A stretch of 42,550 bases of DNA, taken from NCBI GenBank assembly GCA_003134435.1, contig PLBE01000248.1, positions 75,124-117,673 of the forward strand. The letters are read 5' to 3'. The DNA comes from Acidobacteriaceae bacterium (GTDB lineage Bacteria > Acidobacteriota > Terriglobia > Terriglobales > Acidobacteriaceae). Position 1 is the stretch's first letter. Every line of letters starts with the position of its first letter. Position numbers and translations under genes: made by a program. Of the stretch, positions 33,609-40,813 are shown one piece after another. The notes below the pieces were generated by a model, which was not told the origin of the DNA, did not search any database, and worked only from the letters and a program-made list of their open reading frames with translations.

Positions 33609-33643
33609 AGTCGATTAACACGATCTTGAATCTAAAATAGAAC

Positions 33644-34483
33644 ATGGTCAACAAGCAGAGAAAACAATTTCTATTTGCCAGTGACTTCGATCAGACGCTG
33701 ACCTTTAACGATACAGGTTATGTACTGAGCGAGCTTCTTGGTATTTCCGTCGCGGAGTTCGAGCGCAAGGCGAAGGGCATGGCGAAGCTGAACCTGGTGC
33801 AACAGGGCGCCGAGCTTTCCTATCTTCTATTGCACGATCCGGAGTTCCGGTCGCGGGTGCGGCGCGACGACCTGATCAAGGCGGGGAAGCGGATTCGCCT
33901 GAAGGACAATATCAAGCAGATTTACGAGATACTGGACCGGCGGATCGACGGATTCCACTTTGATTTTTACGTAATTTCAGCGTCGCCAGTGGAAGTGATT
34001 CAGTCGGCGCTGGAGGGGATTGTGCCGGAGGATCACATTTTCGGCACCGAGTTCAAATGGAAGGCGTCGGGCGAGATTGAAAGCCTGGTGCGGGCGACGG
34101 CGGGTTATGGCAAGGTCACGCGGCTGGATCAACTGGAAGAGCAACTGGGGATTCCGGCGGACCATATTGTGTATGTGGGCGACGGCAGTTCGGACATTCA
34201 CGTGATGTTGCATGTGAACCGGCGCGACGGATTTACGATTGCGGTGTCGGAATCGAAACTGGTGGCGCAAATTGCGAAGCGGACGGTGCTTGGGGATAAC
34301 GCGCTGGCGACGCTGGTGCCGATTCTGGAAGAGATTGCGGGCTGGCAGCGGCCGCAGATCCGGCAGTTATTTGAATCCTACGGATTCCTGATTCAGGGAT
34401 GGGATCGAGTGCAGACGGACTGGGTGACGCTGCGTCCGAGCGGCGTGGCGGTGGAGAAAGTGACGGCGGCCGACGTGGTTTAA
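33644..34483 (+). CDS. HAD-superfamily phosphatase (PSP-like)
   Basis: A 279-residue HAD hydrolase. Motif I is [11 protein letters not shown] (Asp14 and Asp16), motif II Ser in VISASPVEV, and motif [13 protein letters not shown]. The cap between motifs I and II is helical, as in type-C1 enzymes (phosphoserine phosphatase and relatives). Positions after motif IV ([24 protein letters not shown], then [14 protein letters not shown]) are not typical of SerB, so the substrate is unknown. A phosphate ester is presumed. The gene is monocistronic by spacing, with its own promoter. Its coding strand is G-rich, in line with the G-rich plus strand of this part of the window. Confidence 0.82.
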   Translation: MVNKQRKQFLFASDFDQTLTFNDTGYVLSELLGISVAEFERKAKGMAKLNLVQQGAELSYLLLHDPEFRSRVRRDDLIKAGKRIRLKDNIKQIYEILDRRIDGFHFDFYVISASPVEVIQSALEGIVPEDHIFGTEFKWKASGEIESLVRATAGYGKVTRLDQLEEQLGIPADHIVYVGDGSSDIHVMLHVNRRDGFTIAVSESKLVAQIAKRTVLGDNALATLVPILEEIAGWQRPQIRQLFESYGFLIQGWDRVQTDWVTLRPSGVAVEKVTAADVV

Positions 34484-34678
34484 GGTCGCGGGAATGGCTG
34501 GACTTTCCGGACAACTGATTCGGGCGCGGCTGGTTGTGGGCAGCGAGTGGTTGGGTGCAACTAATTGGCGGGTGCGGGGTTCTTACCTTCGGTATGCGAT
34601 TCTCGCTCACGGGTCGAGCTGAGTGTCGTCTAATGATTCTCGATTCAAAATGACTGTTGCAACGCCTGAGGCACTATC

Positions 34679-35290
34679 ATGAAGCGTCCCCTTGCTTTTT
34701 TCTTCGCATGGTTAATCGTAATTCTTGCCGCCGGAGTAGTGGAGGCGCAGCAGTCTTCGCAAGATGTGCCGTTAACGGCGGCGCCGCCACAACAGCAGCA
34801 GGAGCAGCGGGGGTGGATTCCGCAGGGCATTCAGGGGTTGCGGCAGAGCGCGGCGTCGAAAACGGAATTCACGCTGGACCACTCGATGCTGGTGATCGCA
34901 TCGAAGCTAAGTCCGGACAATGAAGATCTGCAGCGCGTGATTGCGGGAGTGAGCGGGGTCTCGGTGCATAGCTTCCGTTATTCCGGGCGGTGGACGTATG
35001 ATCCGGAGGCGCTGGGGGCGTTGAAGGAGGAATACCGAACGGCGGGTTGGACCCAATTGGTAAACAACCACGACAAGGACGGGGCGTCGGGGGGGATGAA
35101 TGTCTGGATCCGGTGGGAGAATAATGCGATCAGCAACGTGGCGATCCTTTCGGCGCGGGCGAATGAGGTTGATTTTTTCGTGGTAACGGGGTCGATCAGT
35201 CCGATTGATCTGTCGCATCTGGGCGGGCATTTTGGGATTCCGAAGCTTGACGGCGGAGTGGTGGTGCCAAGGGGGCCGGGACGGCCTTAG
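34679..35290 (+). CDS. Secreted protein, DUF4252-like
   Basis: 203 residues with a signal peptide (MKRPLAFFFAWLIVILAAGVVEAQ, cleavage after about residue 23) and a Gln/Pro-rich linker. The mature part (LDHSMLVIASKLSPDNEDLQRVIAGVSGVSVHSFRY, WTQLVNNHDKDG, NVWIRWENNAISNVAILSA, VVTGSISPIDLSHL) resembles DUF4252 proteins, small secreted domains of unknown function. TGAGG lies 7 nt before the ATG. No lipobox cysteine. DUF4252 genes are often next to ECF sigma factors; none is here. Confidence 0.65.
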   Translation: MKRPLAFFFAWLIVILAAGVVEAQQSSQDVPLTAAPPQQQQEQRGWIPQGIQGLRQSAASKTEFTLDHSMLVIASKLSPDNEDLQRVIAGVSGVSVHSFRYSGRWTYDPEALGALKEEYRTAGWTQLVNNHDKDGASGGMNVWIRWENNAISNVAILSARANEVDFFVVTGSISPIDLSHLGGHFGIPKLDGGVVVPRGPGRP

Positions 35291-35396
35291 GGTCGTTGTG
35301 GCGAGGGGAGTGAGCGAGGAGTGCGCGGCAATTCCCAGCAACGGCAAGAGCAACACCGACACGGAGCAACGGAGGCGGGCGTCCGTTTTCCGTGGG

Positions 35397-36230
35397 CTAG
35401 CGGGTTTTGGGGGATGGGCCGAGTTTGCGCAATTTGTCGCGGGCTTGCGCGGCTTCGGTGGTGCGGGGATAGCGCTGGATCACGTGCTTGAGTTCTTGTG
35501 AGCCCTCATCTTCTTTTCCGAGCTCGATCAGCGCGAATCCTTTTTTGAGTTGGGCGGCGGCGGCTTTATTTCCGCTGGGAAAGTTCTGCAGCACGAGGTC
35601 GTAGTTGGTGACGGCTTTCTGGTAATCGCCCGCCTTGAACTGAATTTCGGCGAGGTAGAAGTATGAATTTCCGGCGAGATCGGTGTTGGGATAGAACTTG
35701 ATGTAGTCGTTGAATTCCTGGGTGGAGAGGTCGTTTTTCCCGCCGTTATAGTCACGCAGGGCGTTGTTGTAGAGCACGTCTGGGGGGGGCGCCTGGGCCA
35801 TCTCCTGTTGTTTCTGCTGCTCCAGCGCCTGCTGGGCGGCCAGGGATTGCTGGGCGGCCTGCATGTCCTCGAACTGTTTGCTGAGCTTGGCGAGGCGAAC
35901 CTTCAGTTCGTCCATGGTATCGTTCAGGGCCTGAATCTGGCCGGAGATCTGATCGACCTGGCCGGCACGATCCTGCTGTTGTTTGTTGATGGAGGTTTGC
36001 AGTTCGTTGATGGCGGAGCTGACTTTGTTGGCGGCGTCGGTGTTCTGCTCCATCAGATTCTTCATCACGCCCATACGCTCGTCAAAGGACTGCTTCATCT
36101 GGGTCATCTGCTGTTGCAGTTGGGCGACCTGGGTTTGCAGTTCGATGATGTCTTTGTTGGCGGCGCTGGCGGGACCGATGGAGATGGCGAGGAGAAGCGC
36201 GAGAGTCAGCGGGATGGATTTCGATTTCAT
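35397..36230 (-). CDS. cpoB: Tol-Pal system coordinator CpoB (YbgF)
   Basis: A periplasmic protein of 277 residues that couples outer-membrane constriction to peptidoglycan synthesis. Signal peptide MKSKSIPLTLALLLAISIGPASA, then a long coiled coil (about 27-150: VAQLQQQMTQMKQSFDERM, INELQTSINKQQQDRAGQV, MDELKVRLAKLSKQFEDM), then three tetratricopeptide repeats (LYNNALRDYNGGKNDLSTQE, SYFYLAEIQFKAGDYQKAV, LKKGFALIELGKEDEGSQEL). The start at 36230 has AGGA 5 nt upstream. Last gene of the tol-pal operon, about 51 nt after pal. The coiled coil is much longer than that of E. coli CpoB. Confidence 0.9.
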   Translation of the reverse strand: MKSKSIPLTLALLLAISIGPASAANKDIIELQTQVAQLQQQMTQMKQSFDERMGVMKNLMEQNTDAANKVSSAINELQTSINKQQQDRAGQVDQISGQIQALNDTMDELKVRLAKLSKQFEDMQAAQQSLAAQQALEQQKQQEMAQAPPPDVLYNNALRDYNGGKNDLSTQEFNDYIKFYPNTDLAGNSYFYLAEIQFKAGDYQKAVTNYDLVLQNFPSGNKAAAAQLKKGFALIELGKEDEGSQELKHVIQRYPRTTEAAQARDKLRKLGPSPKTR

Positions 36231-36281
36231 AGTGATCCTGTTCGATGGCAATGCCGGGAGCGGGAACTAGTCCGCTATCGG

Positions 36282-37058
36282 TTATTTGTCGTAAACGAAA
36301 TGGCCGCGGCGGTTTTGCTGCCAGCAACTTTCGTTGGACTCGGTGCAGAATGGTTTCTCCTTGCCCATGGTAATGGTTTTGATGCGTTCGCCAGCGATGC
36401 CAGACTGGACGAGGGCGTTCTTAACCGTATCGGCGCGGTTGGTGCCGAGGGCGAGGTTATATTCGGTGGAGCCGCGCTCGTCGGAGTGACCCTCGATGGT
36501 GACGTGGATACTGGCGTGCTGCTGCAGAAACTGGGCATCGCTCTGCAAGGAGCTTTGCTGATCGGGGCGCAGGTTGTCTTTGTCGTAGTCGAAATAGATG
36601 TCCTTCACCTGCTGGGCGAAGAGTTCTTCTTCGGTGGTGTTGGAGGCGGCCGGGGGCGGGGCGGCGGCGGAGTTGACGGTGACGCGAGCGGTGGCGTCCT
36701 GCGTGCCTCCGGCGCCTTTGGCGATGAGATGGTAGGTGGTGGAATCGGCGGGAGCGACTTGACGCGAGCCGGCGAGATCGACGGCTCCGATGCCGTCGAT
36801 GGTGACGTCGGTGGCGTTGGTGGTTTGCCAGGTGAGGGTGGTGGTCTGGCCCTGGTCAATGGTATTGGGATTGGCCGACAAGGAGGCAGTGGGGGCGGTC
36901 ATCGAGGGCGGCGGCGTCGGCAGAGGCGGCGCGACCTTCTTGGCGCAAGCGCCGAGGAACAGTATTGTGCCGAGTGTAAAAGCCGCGGTGAACCATCGGG
37001 TAACGGTTGGGGCGGTGATTGTAGTCGTCGCTGGGTTCGTCCTTGTCTTCATGGTCAT
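36282..37058 (-). CDS. pal: Peptidoglycan-associated lipoprotein Pal with Ig-like insert
   Basis: Outer-membrane lipoprotein that anchors the membrane to peptidoglycan. The lipobox is LGAC (Cys at about residue 38). The C-terminus is an OmpA-like domain: IYFDYDKDNLRPDQQSSLQ, IEGHSDERGSTEYNLALGTN (diaminopimelate-binding Asp and Arg included), and a variant ending with CTESNESCWQQNRRGHFV. Between them lies about 85 residues of Ig-like beta domain (SANPNTIDQGQTTTLTWQTT, STTYHLIAKGAGG), absent from E. coli Pal. Of the ATG cluster at 37064/37058/37052, the one at 37058 has AAGGA 5 nt upstream. 258 residues. Follows tolB by about 150 nt, the largest gap in the operon. Confidence 0.92.
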   Translation of the reverse strand: MTMKTRTNPATTTITAPTVTRWFTAAFTLGTILFLGACAKKVAPPLPTPPPSMTAPTASLSANPNTIDQGQTTTLTWQTTNATDVTIDGIGAVDLAGSRQVAPADSTTYHLIAKGAGGTQDATARVTVNSAAAPPPAASNTTEEELFAQQVKDIYFDYDKDNLRPDQQSSLQSDAQFLQQHASIHVTIEGHSDERGSTEYNLALGTNRADTVKNALVQSGIAGERIKTITMGKEKPFCTESNESCWQQNRRGHFVYDK

Positions 37059-37113
37059 CGTCATCCTTAAGAAAGACGTCACTTGGATGCCTCCGGTTAG
37101 TGACTCAATCTTT

Positions 37114-37142
37114 ACCACAGAGGGCACCGAGAAACACAGAGG
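37114..37142 (+). repeat. Dispersed 29-nt CACNGAGG-type repeat, copy 2
   Basis: Begins ACCACAGAGGGCACCG and ends ACACAGAGG, in the pal-tolB gap. Internally it is a run of CAC(A/C)GAG-like units about 12 nt apart. 22 of 29 positions match copy 1 and 21 of 29 match copy 3 by my count. Confidence 0.55.
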
Positions 37143-37208
37143 AAAGCTAACGGTGGCCGTGCGTCAGTGTGTACCCTGCAGGGCATATTCTGAATGGTTG
37201 AGATCAAA

Positions 37209-38528
37209 CTATTTCCAACTCCAGTTGGGCTGCGTATTGTTGCCTTTGAAAGTCAGTTGTTTGACGTTGGTGCCGTCGGCGAGCATGGTCCATATCTGGT
37301 CGGAGCCGGAGCGGTGGGACTGGAAAACGATGTGGCGTCCGTCGGGCGACCAGCAGGGGAAGTCGTTGCGACCGGAGTCGTGGGTGAGTTGGACCCACTG
37401 CTTGCTGGCGACGTCCATAAGATAAAGATCGTTGGAGCCGGGCTCACCGGGGCCGTACTTACGCATCCAGGAAAAGGTCAGGAACTGGCCATTGGGCGAC
37501 CAGTTGGGCGAGACGGCGTAGCCCTGATCGGTGAGGCGCTGGAGGTTGGTGCCATCCGATTCCATGGTATAGATCTGGGGAAGGCCGGAGCGTCCGCTGA
37601 CGAAGGCGATCTGGGATCCGGTTTTGCGGTTCCAGGTGGGAGAGACGTCAGGCCCCTTATCGTTGGTGAGGCGGCGGGAGTTTCCCCCGGAGCCGTCGAT
37701 GACAAAGATGTTGGGATAGCCACTGCGGGAGGAAGAGAAGGCGATCTTGCCATCGGGCGACCAGGAGGGCGAGAGATTCATGCCGCCAAAACGCGGGAAG
37801 GCGATCATGCGATTGAGATCGAACGAGTACATCATGATCTCCCAACCGCCTTTGTTGATCGAACTGAAGGCGAGGCGGGAGCCATCGGGCGAGATGCGGG
37901 GCGAGAGGGAAATGCTGCCGAGGTGAGTGACCTGCTGCTGGTTGGCGCCGTCGTAATCCATGGCCCAGATTTCTTTATGGCCAGAGCGTTCGCTGACGAA
38001 GTAGATTTTGCTTTCGGCAATTCCGGCCATGCCGCCGCCGAGGCGGAAGATGATTTCGTCGGCGAATTTGTGAGCGATGACGCGCACGGCGTCGCTGGTG
38101 GCGTTGTCGAGGTATTGCTTACCGAGCACCTGGGGCGACTTTTCATTTTTGACGTCGTAGAGCCATCCCTGGACGGTGACTTTGCCGGCGGCCGCGCCGA
38201 GGTTGCCGAAGGCGAGCATGGAAGTGTTGGGGGGCGGGGAATTCCAGGCGGAGAAGTTGATTTCGGAGGGTTGGCCGGGTTCCTGGAGGGGATAAAAGCT
38301 TTTGGAGACAAGGTCAAAGATGCCGGCGTTGTCGAGGTCGTTCCAGAGGGTGTCGTTGAAGGTTTTGAGGAGCGCGGAGTTGGTGGGGTCGGCGGTCGAG
38401 GGCTTGAAATCGGAAGCGGCGAGGCGGATGCGTTCGGCGGAGAGGCCGGTCCCGCCGCGAACCCAGTCCTGGGCTGCGGATGCTGTGATCAGGAGGAATG
38501 GGAGAAAGCAGTATAGAAAACGCTTCAT
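37209..38528 (-). CDS. tolB: Tol-Pal system beta-propeller protein TolB
   Basis: A periplasmic protein of 439 residues. Signal peptide MKRFLYCFLPFLLITASA, an N-terminal TolB domain (IRLAASDFKPSTADPTN, NDTLWNDLDNAGIFDLVS, VQGWLYDVKNEKSPQVLG) and a six-bladed propeller with repeated SPDG/WSPDG motifs (LSPRISPDGSRLAFSS, LSPSWSPDGKIAFSSSRSG, VSPTWNRKTGSQIAFVSGRSG, VSPNWSPNGQFLTFSW, FPCWSPDGRHIVFQSHRSG). The start at 38528 has AGAGG 4 nt upstream and lies 22 nt after the tolA stop. The longer frame to 38681 runs inside tolA and is rejected. The signal is short and followed directly by QDWVRGG. Confidence 0.95.
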   Translation of the reverse strand: MKRFLYCFLPFLLITASAAQDWVRGGTGLSAERIRLAASDFKPSTADPTNSALLKTFNDTLWNDLDNAGIFDLVSKSFYPLQEPGQPSEINFSAWNSPPPNTSMLAFGNLGAAAGKVTVQGWLYDVKNEKSPQVLGKQYLDNATSDAVRVIAHKFADEIIFRLGGGMAGIAESKIYFVSERSGHKEIWAMDYDGANQQQVTHLGSISLSPRISPDGSRLAFSSINKGGWEIMMYSFDLNRMIAFPRFGGMNLSPSWSPDGKIAFSSSRSGYPNIFVIDGSGGNSRRLTNDKGPDVSPTWNRKTGSQIAFVSGRSGLPQIYTMESDGTNLQRLTDQGYAVSPNWSPNGQFLTFSWMRKYGPGEPGSNDLYLMDVASKQWVQLTHDSGRNDFPCWSPDGRHIVFQSHRSGSDQIWTMLADGTNVKQLTFKGNNTQPNWSWK

Positions 38529-38550
38529 GGAGCCTCTATTTTTGTGGGGA

Positions 38551-39333
38551 TCATTTTTTATCGGGATCAAAGTACCACTCCGCTGAGAGTTTATTTCCAG
38601 AATAGTCTGAAGGCAGGGGACCGAAGGTATCAATTCGCAGGAGGGTTCGAACCGCGGATTGATCGACGGCAGGAACTCCACTCGATTGCTCGATTTCGAC
38701 GTTGGAGGGGTGTCCGTCGCGGGCGATGTCGAAGGTCAGGTAGACCCGCTTTGCTTCGGTGATTCTGGGGTCGAACGTTTGCCAGTTTTCGGTGATTTTG
38801 CGTCCCATGGCCTGGACGTACCAGGGAAAGCGGCTGCCGAAATCGCCATTGGTGCCGGCAAATCCAAAGCCGCCTTTTCCGCCTCCGGCGCTCATGGTGT
38901 AGGGGCCGCTGACAGGACCGCCCTCGCCATAGGGAATCTGATTCGACTCGGGGGGTTGGGGTTGCGGCTTGCGTTGAGTGGCGCTGGGCGGCGCGGGTTT
39001 CACTTTGGTCTTGGTATTTTTGTCGGGAATCGGAATCGCATCCGGCTCTTTTTCTTGAATGGCGGGCTGCGACTTGGCGAGGCCCTTGGATTCGGTGGCG
39101 AGGACGCTTGTGGTTTCGGCTGGATTGGCGGGCAGGGGAATGGAACTCACGAGGGTTGCACCCATGGCATCGCCACCGCCTCCACTACCCCAGCCCTGGC
39201 GGTGAAGGCCGTGAATGAAGACGGCATAGAGGACGACAAAAGCGGCGAAGGCGAGATGGAGGCCGAGCGACCAGGCGAGAGGGCGGCGGAGTTGACCGCT
39301 TTCGGAATCGAAGTCGAGGGAGCTGTAGGGCAT
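38551..39333 (-). CDS. tolA: TolA/TonB-like energy transducer
   Basis: About 260 residues. One N-terminal membrane anchor (RPLAWSLGLHLAFAAFVVLYAVF), a Gly-rich then Pro/Lys-rich periplasmic linker (KTKVKPAPPSATQRKPQPQP) and a C-terminal TonB/TolA fold (WYVQAMGRKITENWQTFDP, KRVYLTFDIARDGHPSNVEI, VDQSAVRTLLRID). It should carry energy from TolQR to Pal/TolB. The linker is short and Pro-rich like TonB, not the long helical domain of enterobacterial TolA; position in the operon decides the name. The ATG at 39333 is used; a TTG at 39351 would extend into the tandem repeats. No strong ribosome-binding site precedes either. Confidence 0.82.
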   Translation of the reverse strand: MPYSSLDFDSESGQLRRPLAWSLGLHLAFAAFVVLYAVFIHGLHRQGWGSGGGGDAMGATLVSSIPLPANPAETTSVLATESKGLAKSQPAIQEKEPDAIPIPDKNTKTKVKPAPPSATQRKPQPQPPESNQIPYGEGGPVSGPYTMSAGGGKGGFGFAGTNGDFGSRFPWYVQAMGRKITENWQTFDPRITEAKRVYLTFDIARDGHPSNVEIEQSSGVPAVDQSAVRTLLRIDTFGPLPSDYSGNKLSAEWYFDPDKK

Positions 39334-39345
39334 ATCCAATCGTTG

Positions 39346-39404
39346 TTTCAAATCCGCGTTTCAGATCCGCATTTCAGGTCCACATTTCAAATCCGCATTT
39401 CAAA
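39346..39404. repeat. 13-bp tandem repeat between tolR and tolA
   Basis: Four full copies of TTTCAAATCCGCA-like units (39346-39358, 39359-39371, 39372-39384, 39385-39397) and a partial fifth (39398-39404). Units differ at one to three positions. It fills most of the tolR-tolA gap, just upstream of the tolA start, where copy number would alter the leader of tolA. Confidence 0.85.
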
Positions 39405-39423
39405 GCAAAAATCAGGTGCGGTT

Positions 39424-39852
39424 TTAGTGCCGGCCGCTGTGAGTATCCATGGGCTGCGTAACGATGCTGACGTTGCTGATGCCTGCCTGTTTGATGGCGT
39501 CCATGACGGTGGCAAAGGCGCCAAAGGGGACATCTTCGTCGGAGCGCAAATAAATCGCCTGGTGCTGAGGATCGCGAATTTTCTGTTTGAGGCGGGTTCC
39601 GATCTGGTTGATGTTGATGGGATCGTTGCCGAGAAAGACTTTTTGCGATTTATCAATGCTGATGACGAGGCGCTCTTCGGTGATTTCCTTGACGGTGCGG
39701 GTGTGGGGCACATTGACCTCGATGCCGGATTGGAGCACGGGCGCGGTGACCATAAAAATGATGAGCAGGACGAGGACGACGTCGACCAGGGGCGTGATGT
39801 TGATGTCGGAGAGTGCGGTCTGGGTGCGGCCGTTGGGAGTGGTAAAAGCCAT
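39424..39852 (-). CDS. tolR: Biopolymer transporter TolR/ExbD
   Basis: A 142-residue inner-membrane proton-channel subunit. One N-terminal helix holds the conserved aspartate (SDINITPLVDVVLVLLIIFMV; Asp24 of VDVVLVLL), followed by the periplasmic domain (VNVPHTRTVKEITEERLVIS, LRSDEDVPFGAFATVMDAIKQAG). Its start overlaps the tolQ stop by one base (TAATG). ExbD and TolR cannot be separated on sequence alone; the tolB-pal neighbours indicate TolR. Confidence 0.93.
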   Translation of the reverse strand: MAFTTPNGRTQTALSDINITPLVDVVLVLLIIFMVTAPVLQSGIEVNVPHTRTVKEITEERLVISIDKSQKVFLGNDPININQIGTRLKQKIRDPQHQAIYLRSDEDVPFGAFATVMDAIKQAGISNVSIVTQPMDTHSGRH

Positions 39853-40604
39853 TAGCGTCTGGCCTCGGGATTTGGCGAACGGGGACCGGACGCGCCCTGG
39901 GCAGTTGAAGCGGGGCTGAGCGACTCCTGCTGACGCTCGACCAGATTGAGCATCTCGAGGGTGAAGTCATCGTTGCGCGAAGCCAATTCGCGAATGGAGC
40001 CGATGATGAGGTTGTAGGCGATGACGGCGGGGATGGCTGCGGCGAGTCCGGCGGCGGTAGTGACCAGGGCTTCGGAGATTCCGGGCGCGACGGCGCGCAG
40101 GGTGGCGGCGCCGGCGGTGCCCAGGCCGTGGAAGGCGTCGATGATTCCCCAGACCGTGCCGAAAAGTCCGATGAACGGAGTGACGGCGCCGGTGATGGCG
40201 AGCCAGGGGAGATTGCGTTCGAGAGCGGTGATTTCTTCGGAAGACTGCACCTGCATGGCGCGCTGAATGGCCGCGCTGTTGTGGACAGTGCCGGTGGTTC
40301 CCATCTGGCGTTTAAATTCGAAAACCGCGGCGGAGAACACTCCTACCAGCGGGCTGGGGCGGAACTGCTCAGTCACCGAAGCGATGTCTTGCAGGCGCTG
40401 GGCCTTGCGGAAGGCGCGGAGAAAGCGGTCGCTCTGGGCGCGGGCGCGGCGGATGTGCCGCCATTTGGAGAGAATCACGGCCCAGGAAAGCACGCTGAAG
40501 GCGATGAGCAGAAGCAGGACGGTCTTGGCTACGGGACCAGTCTGAAGGACGAGATCAACGATATCGCCGCCGACGAACAACAGCAGGAGGGAAGGAAAGT
40601 GCAT
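39852..40604 (-). CDS. tolQ: Proton-channel protein TolQ/ExbB
   Basis: A 250-residue inner-membrane protein with three helices: VAKTVLLLLIAFSVLSWAVI, LAITGAVTPFIGLFGTVWGII and LVTTAAGLAAAIPAVIAYNLI, the last two with the conserved small-residue pattern of the MotA/TolQ/ExbB channel. The cytoplasmic loop has ALERNLPWLAITG before helix 2. The C-terminal tail is Ser/Pro/Ala rich. First gene of the tol-pal operon. Minus-strand TATAAT (40630-40635) lies about 26 nt upstream of the ATG and is the likely -10; the -35 is not recognisable. Confidence 0.93.
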   Translation of the reverse strand: MHFPSLLLLFVGGDIVDLVLQTGPVAKTVLLLLIAFSVLSWAVILSKWRHIRRARAQSDRFLRAFRKAQRLQDIASVTEQFRPSPLVGVFSAAVFEFKRQMGTTGTVHNSAAIQRAMQVQSSEEITALERNLPWLAITGAVTPFIGLFGTVWGIIDAFHGLGTAGAATLRAVAPGISEALVTTAAGLAAAIPAVIAYNLIIGSIRELASRNDDFTLEMLNLVERQQESLSPASTAQGASGPRSPNPEARR

Positions 40605-40629
40605 CTTTTAGGGAGAACCCCTGTTAGAG

Positions 40630-40635
40630 ATTATA
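40630..40635 (-). promoter_or_regulatory. Candidate -10 element of the tol-pal operon
   Basis: Perfect TATAAT on the minus strand upstream of tolQ. No TTGACA-like hexamer is at 16-18 nt, so activation or an extended-promoter mechanism would be required. Confidence 0.4.
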
Positions 40636-40719
40636 GACCACGGTAGAGGCGCGTCCGGGCCGGGTATCGCATCGGTCAACGCGGCGTTGATAGAATCCTG
40701 GCGCCGGAGGAGAGCTGGA

Positions 40720-40748
40720 ACCGCGGTGGACACTGAGGAACACGGGGG
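40720..40748 (+). repeat. Dispersed 29-nt CACNGAGG-type repeat, copy 3
   Basis: Begins ACCGCGGTGGACACTGAGG and ends AACACGGGGG, in the intergenic space between the anchor-repeat gene and tolQ. It matches copy 2 at 21 of 29 positions by my count. Confidence 0.45.
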
Positions 40749-40813
40749 GTTGTTCGTGACTTGGGCCAACCATTGAGCCGACGAATGGGTTGTGGGCGAA
40801 ATGGGAATCGGGG

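Larger units (their letters stand above)
32985..33643. other. Gene-poor region upstream of the HAD gene
   Basis: About 660 bases with one small possible gene (33169-33387, minus) and a plus-strand promoter before the HAD gene (33580-33608). The remainder shows no supported feature; a plus-strand frame at 33151-33435 is judged antisense to the small gene. Confidence 0.5.

Noticed and set aside
31611-33643. DnaA-box cluster expected at an origin
   Set aside because: I looked for TTATCCACA and close variants on both strands in the non-coding parts and saw only one seven-of-nine match (31795-31803). The region is called origin-proximal at most, not oriC.
35808-37070. Plus-strand open frame (about 420 codons)
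   Set aside because: Antisense to cpoB and pal, Gly/Val-rich shadow translation without family features.
37194-38516. Plus-strand open frame (about 440 codons)
   Set aside because: Antisense to tolB; low-complexity Gly/Val/Glu composition typical of a shadow frame.
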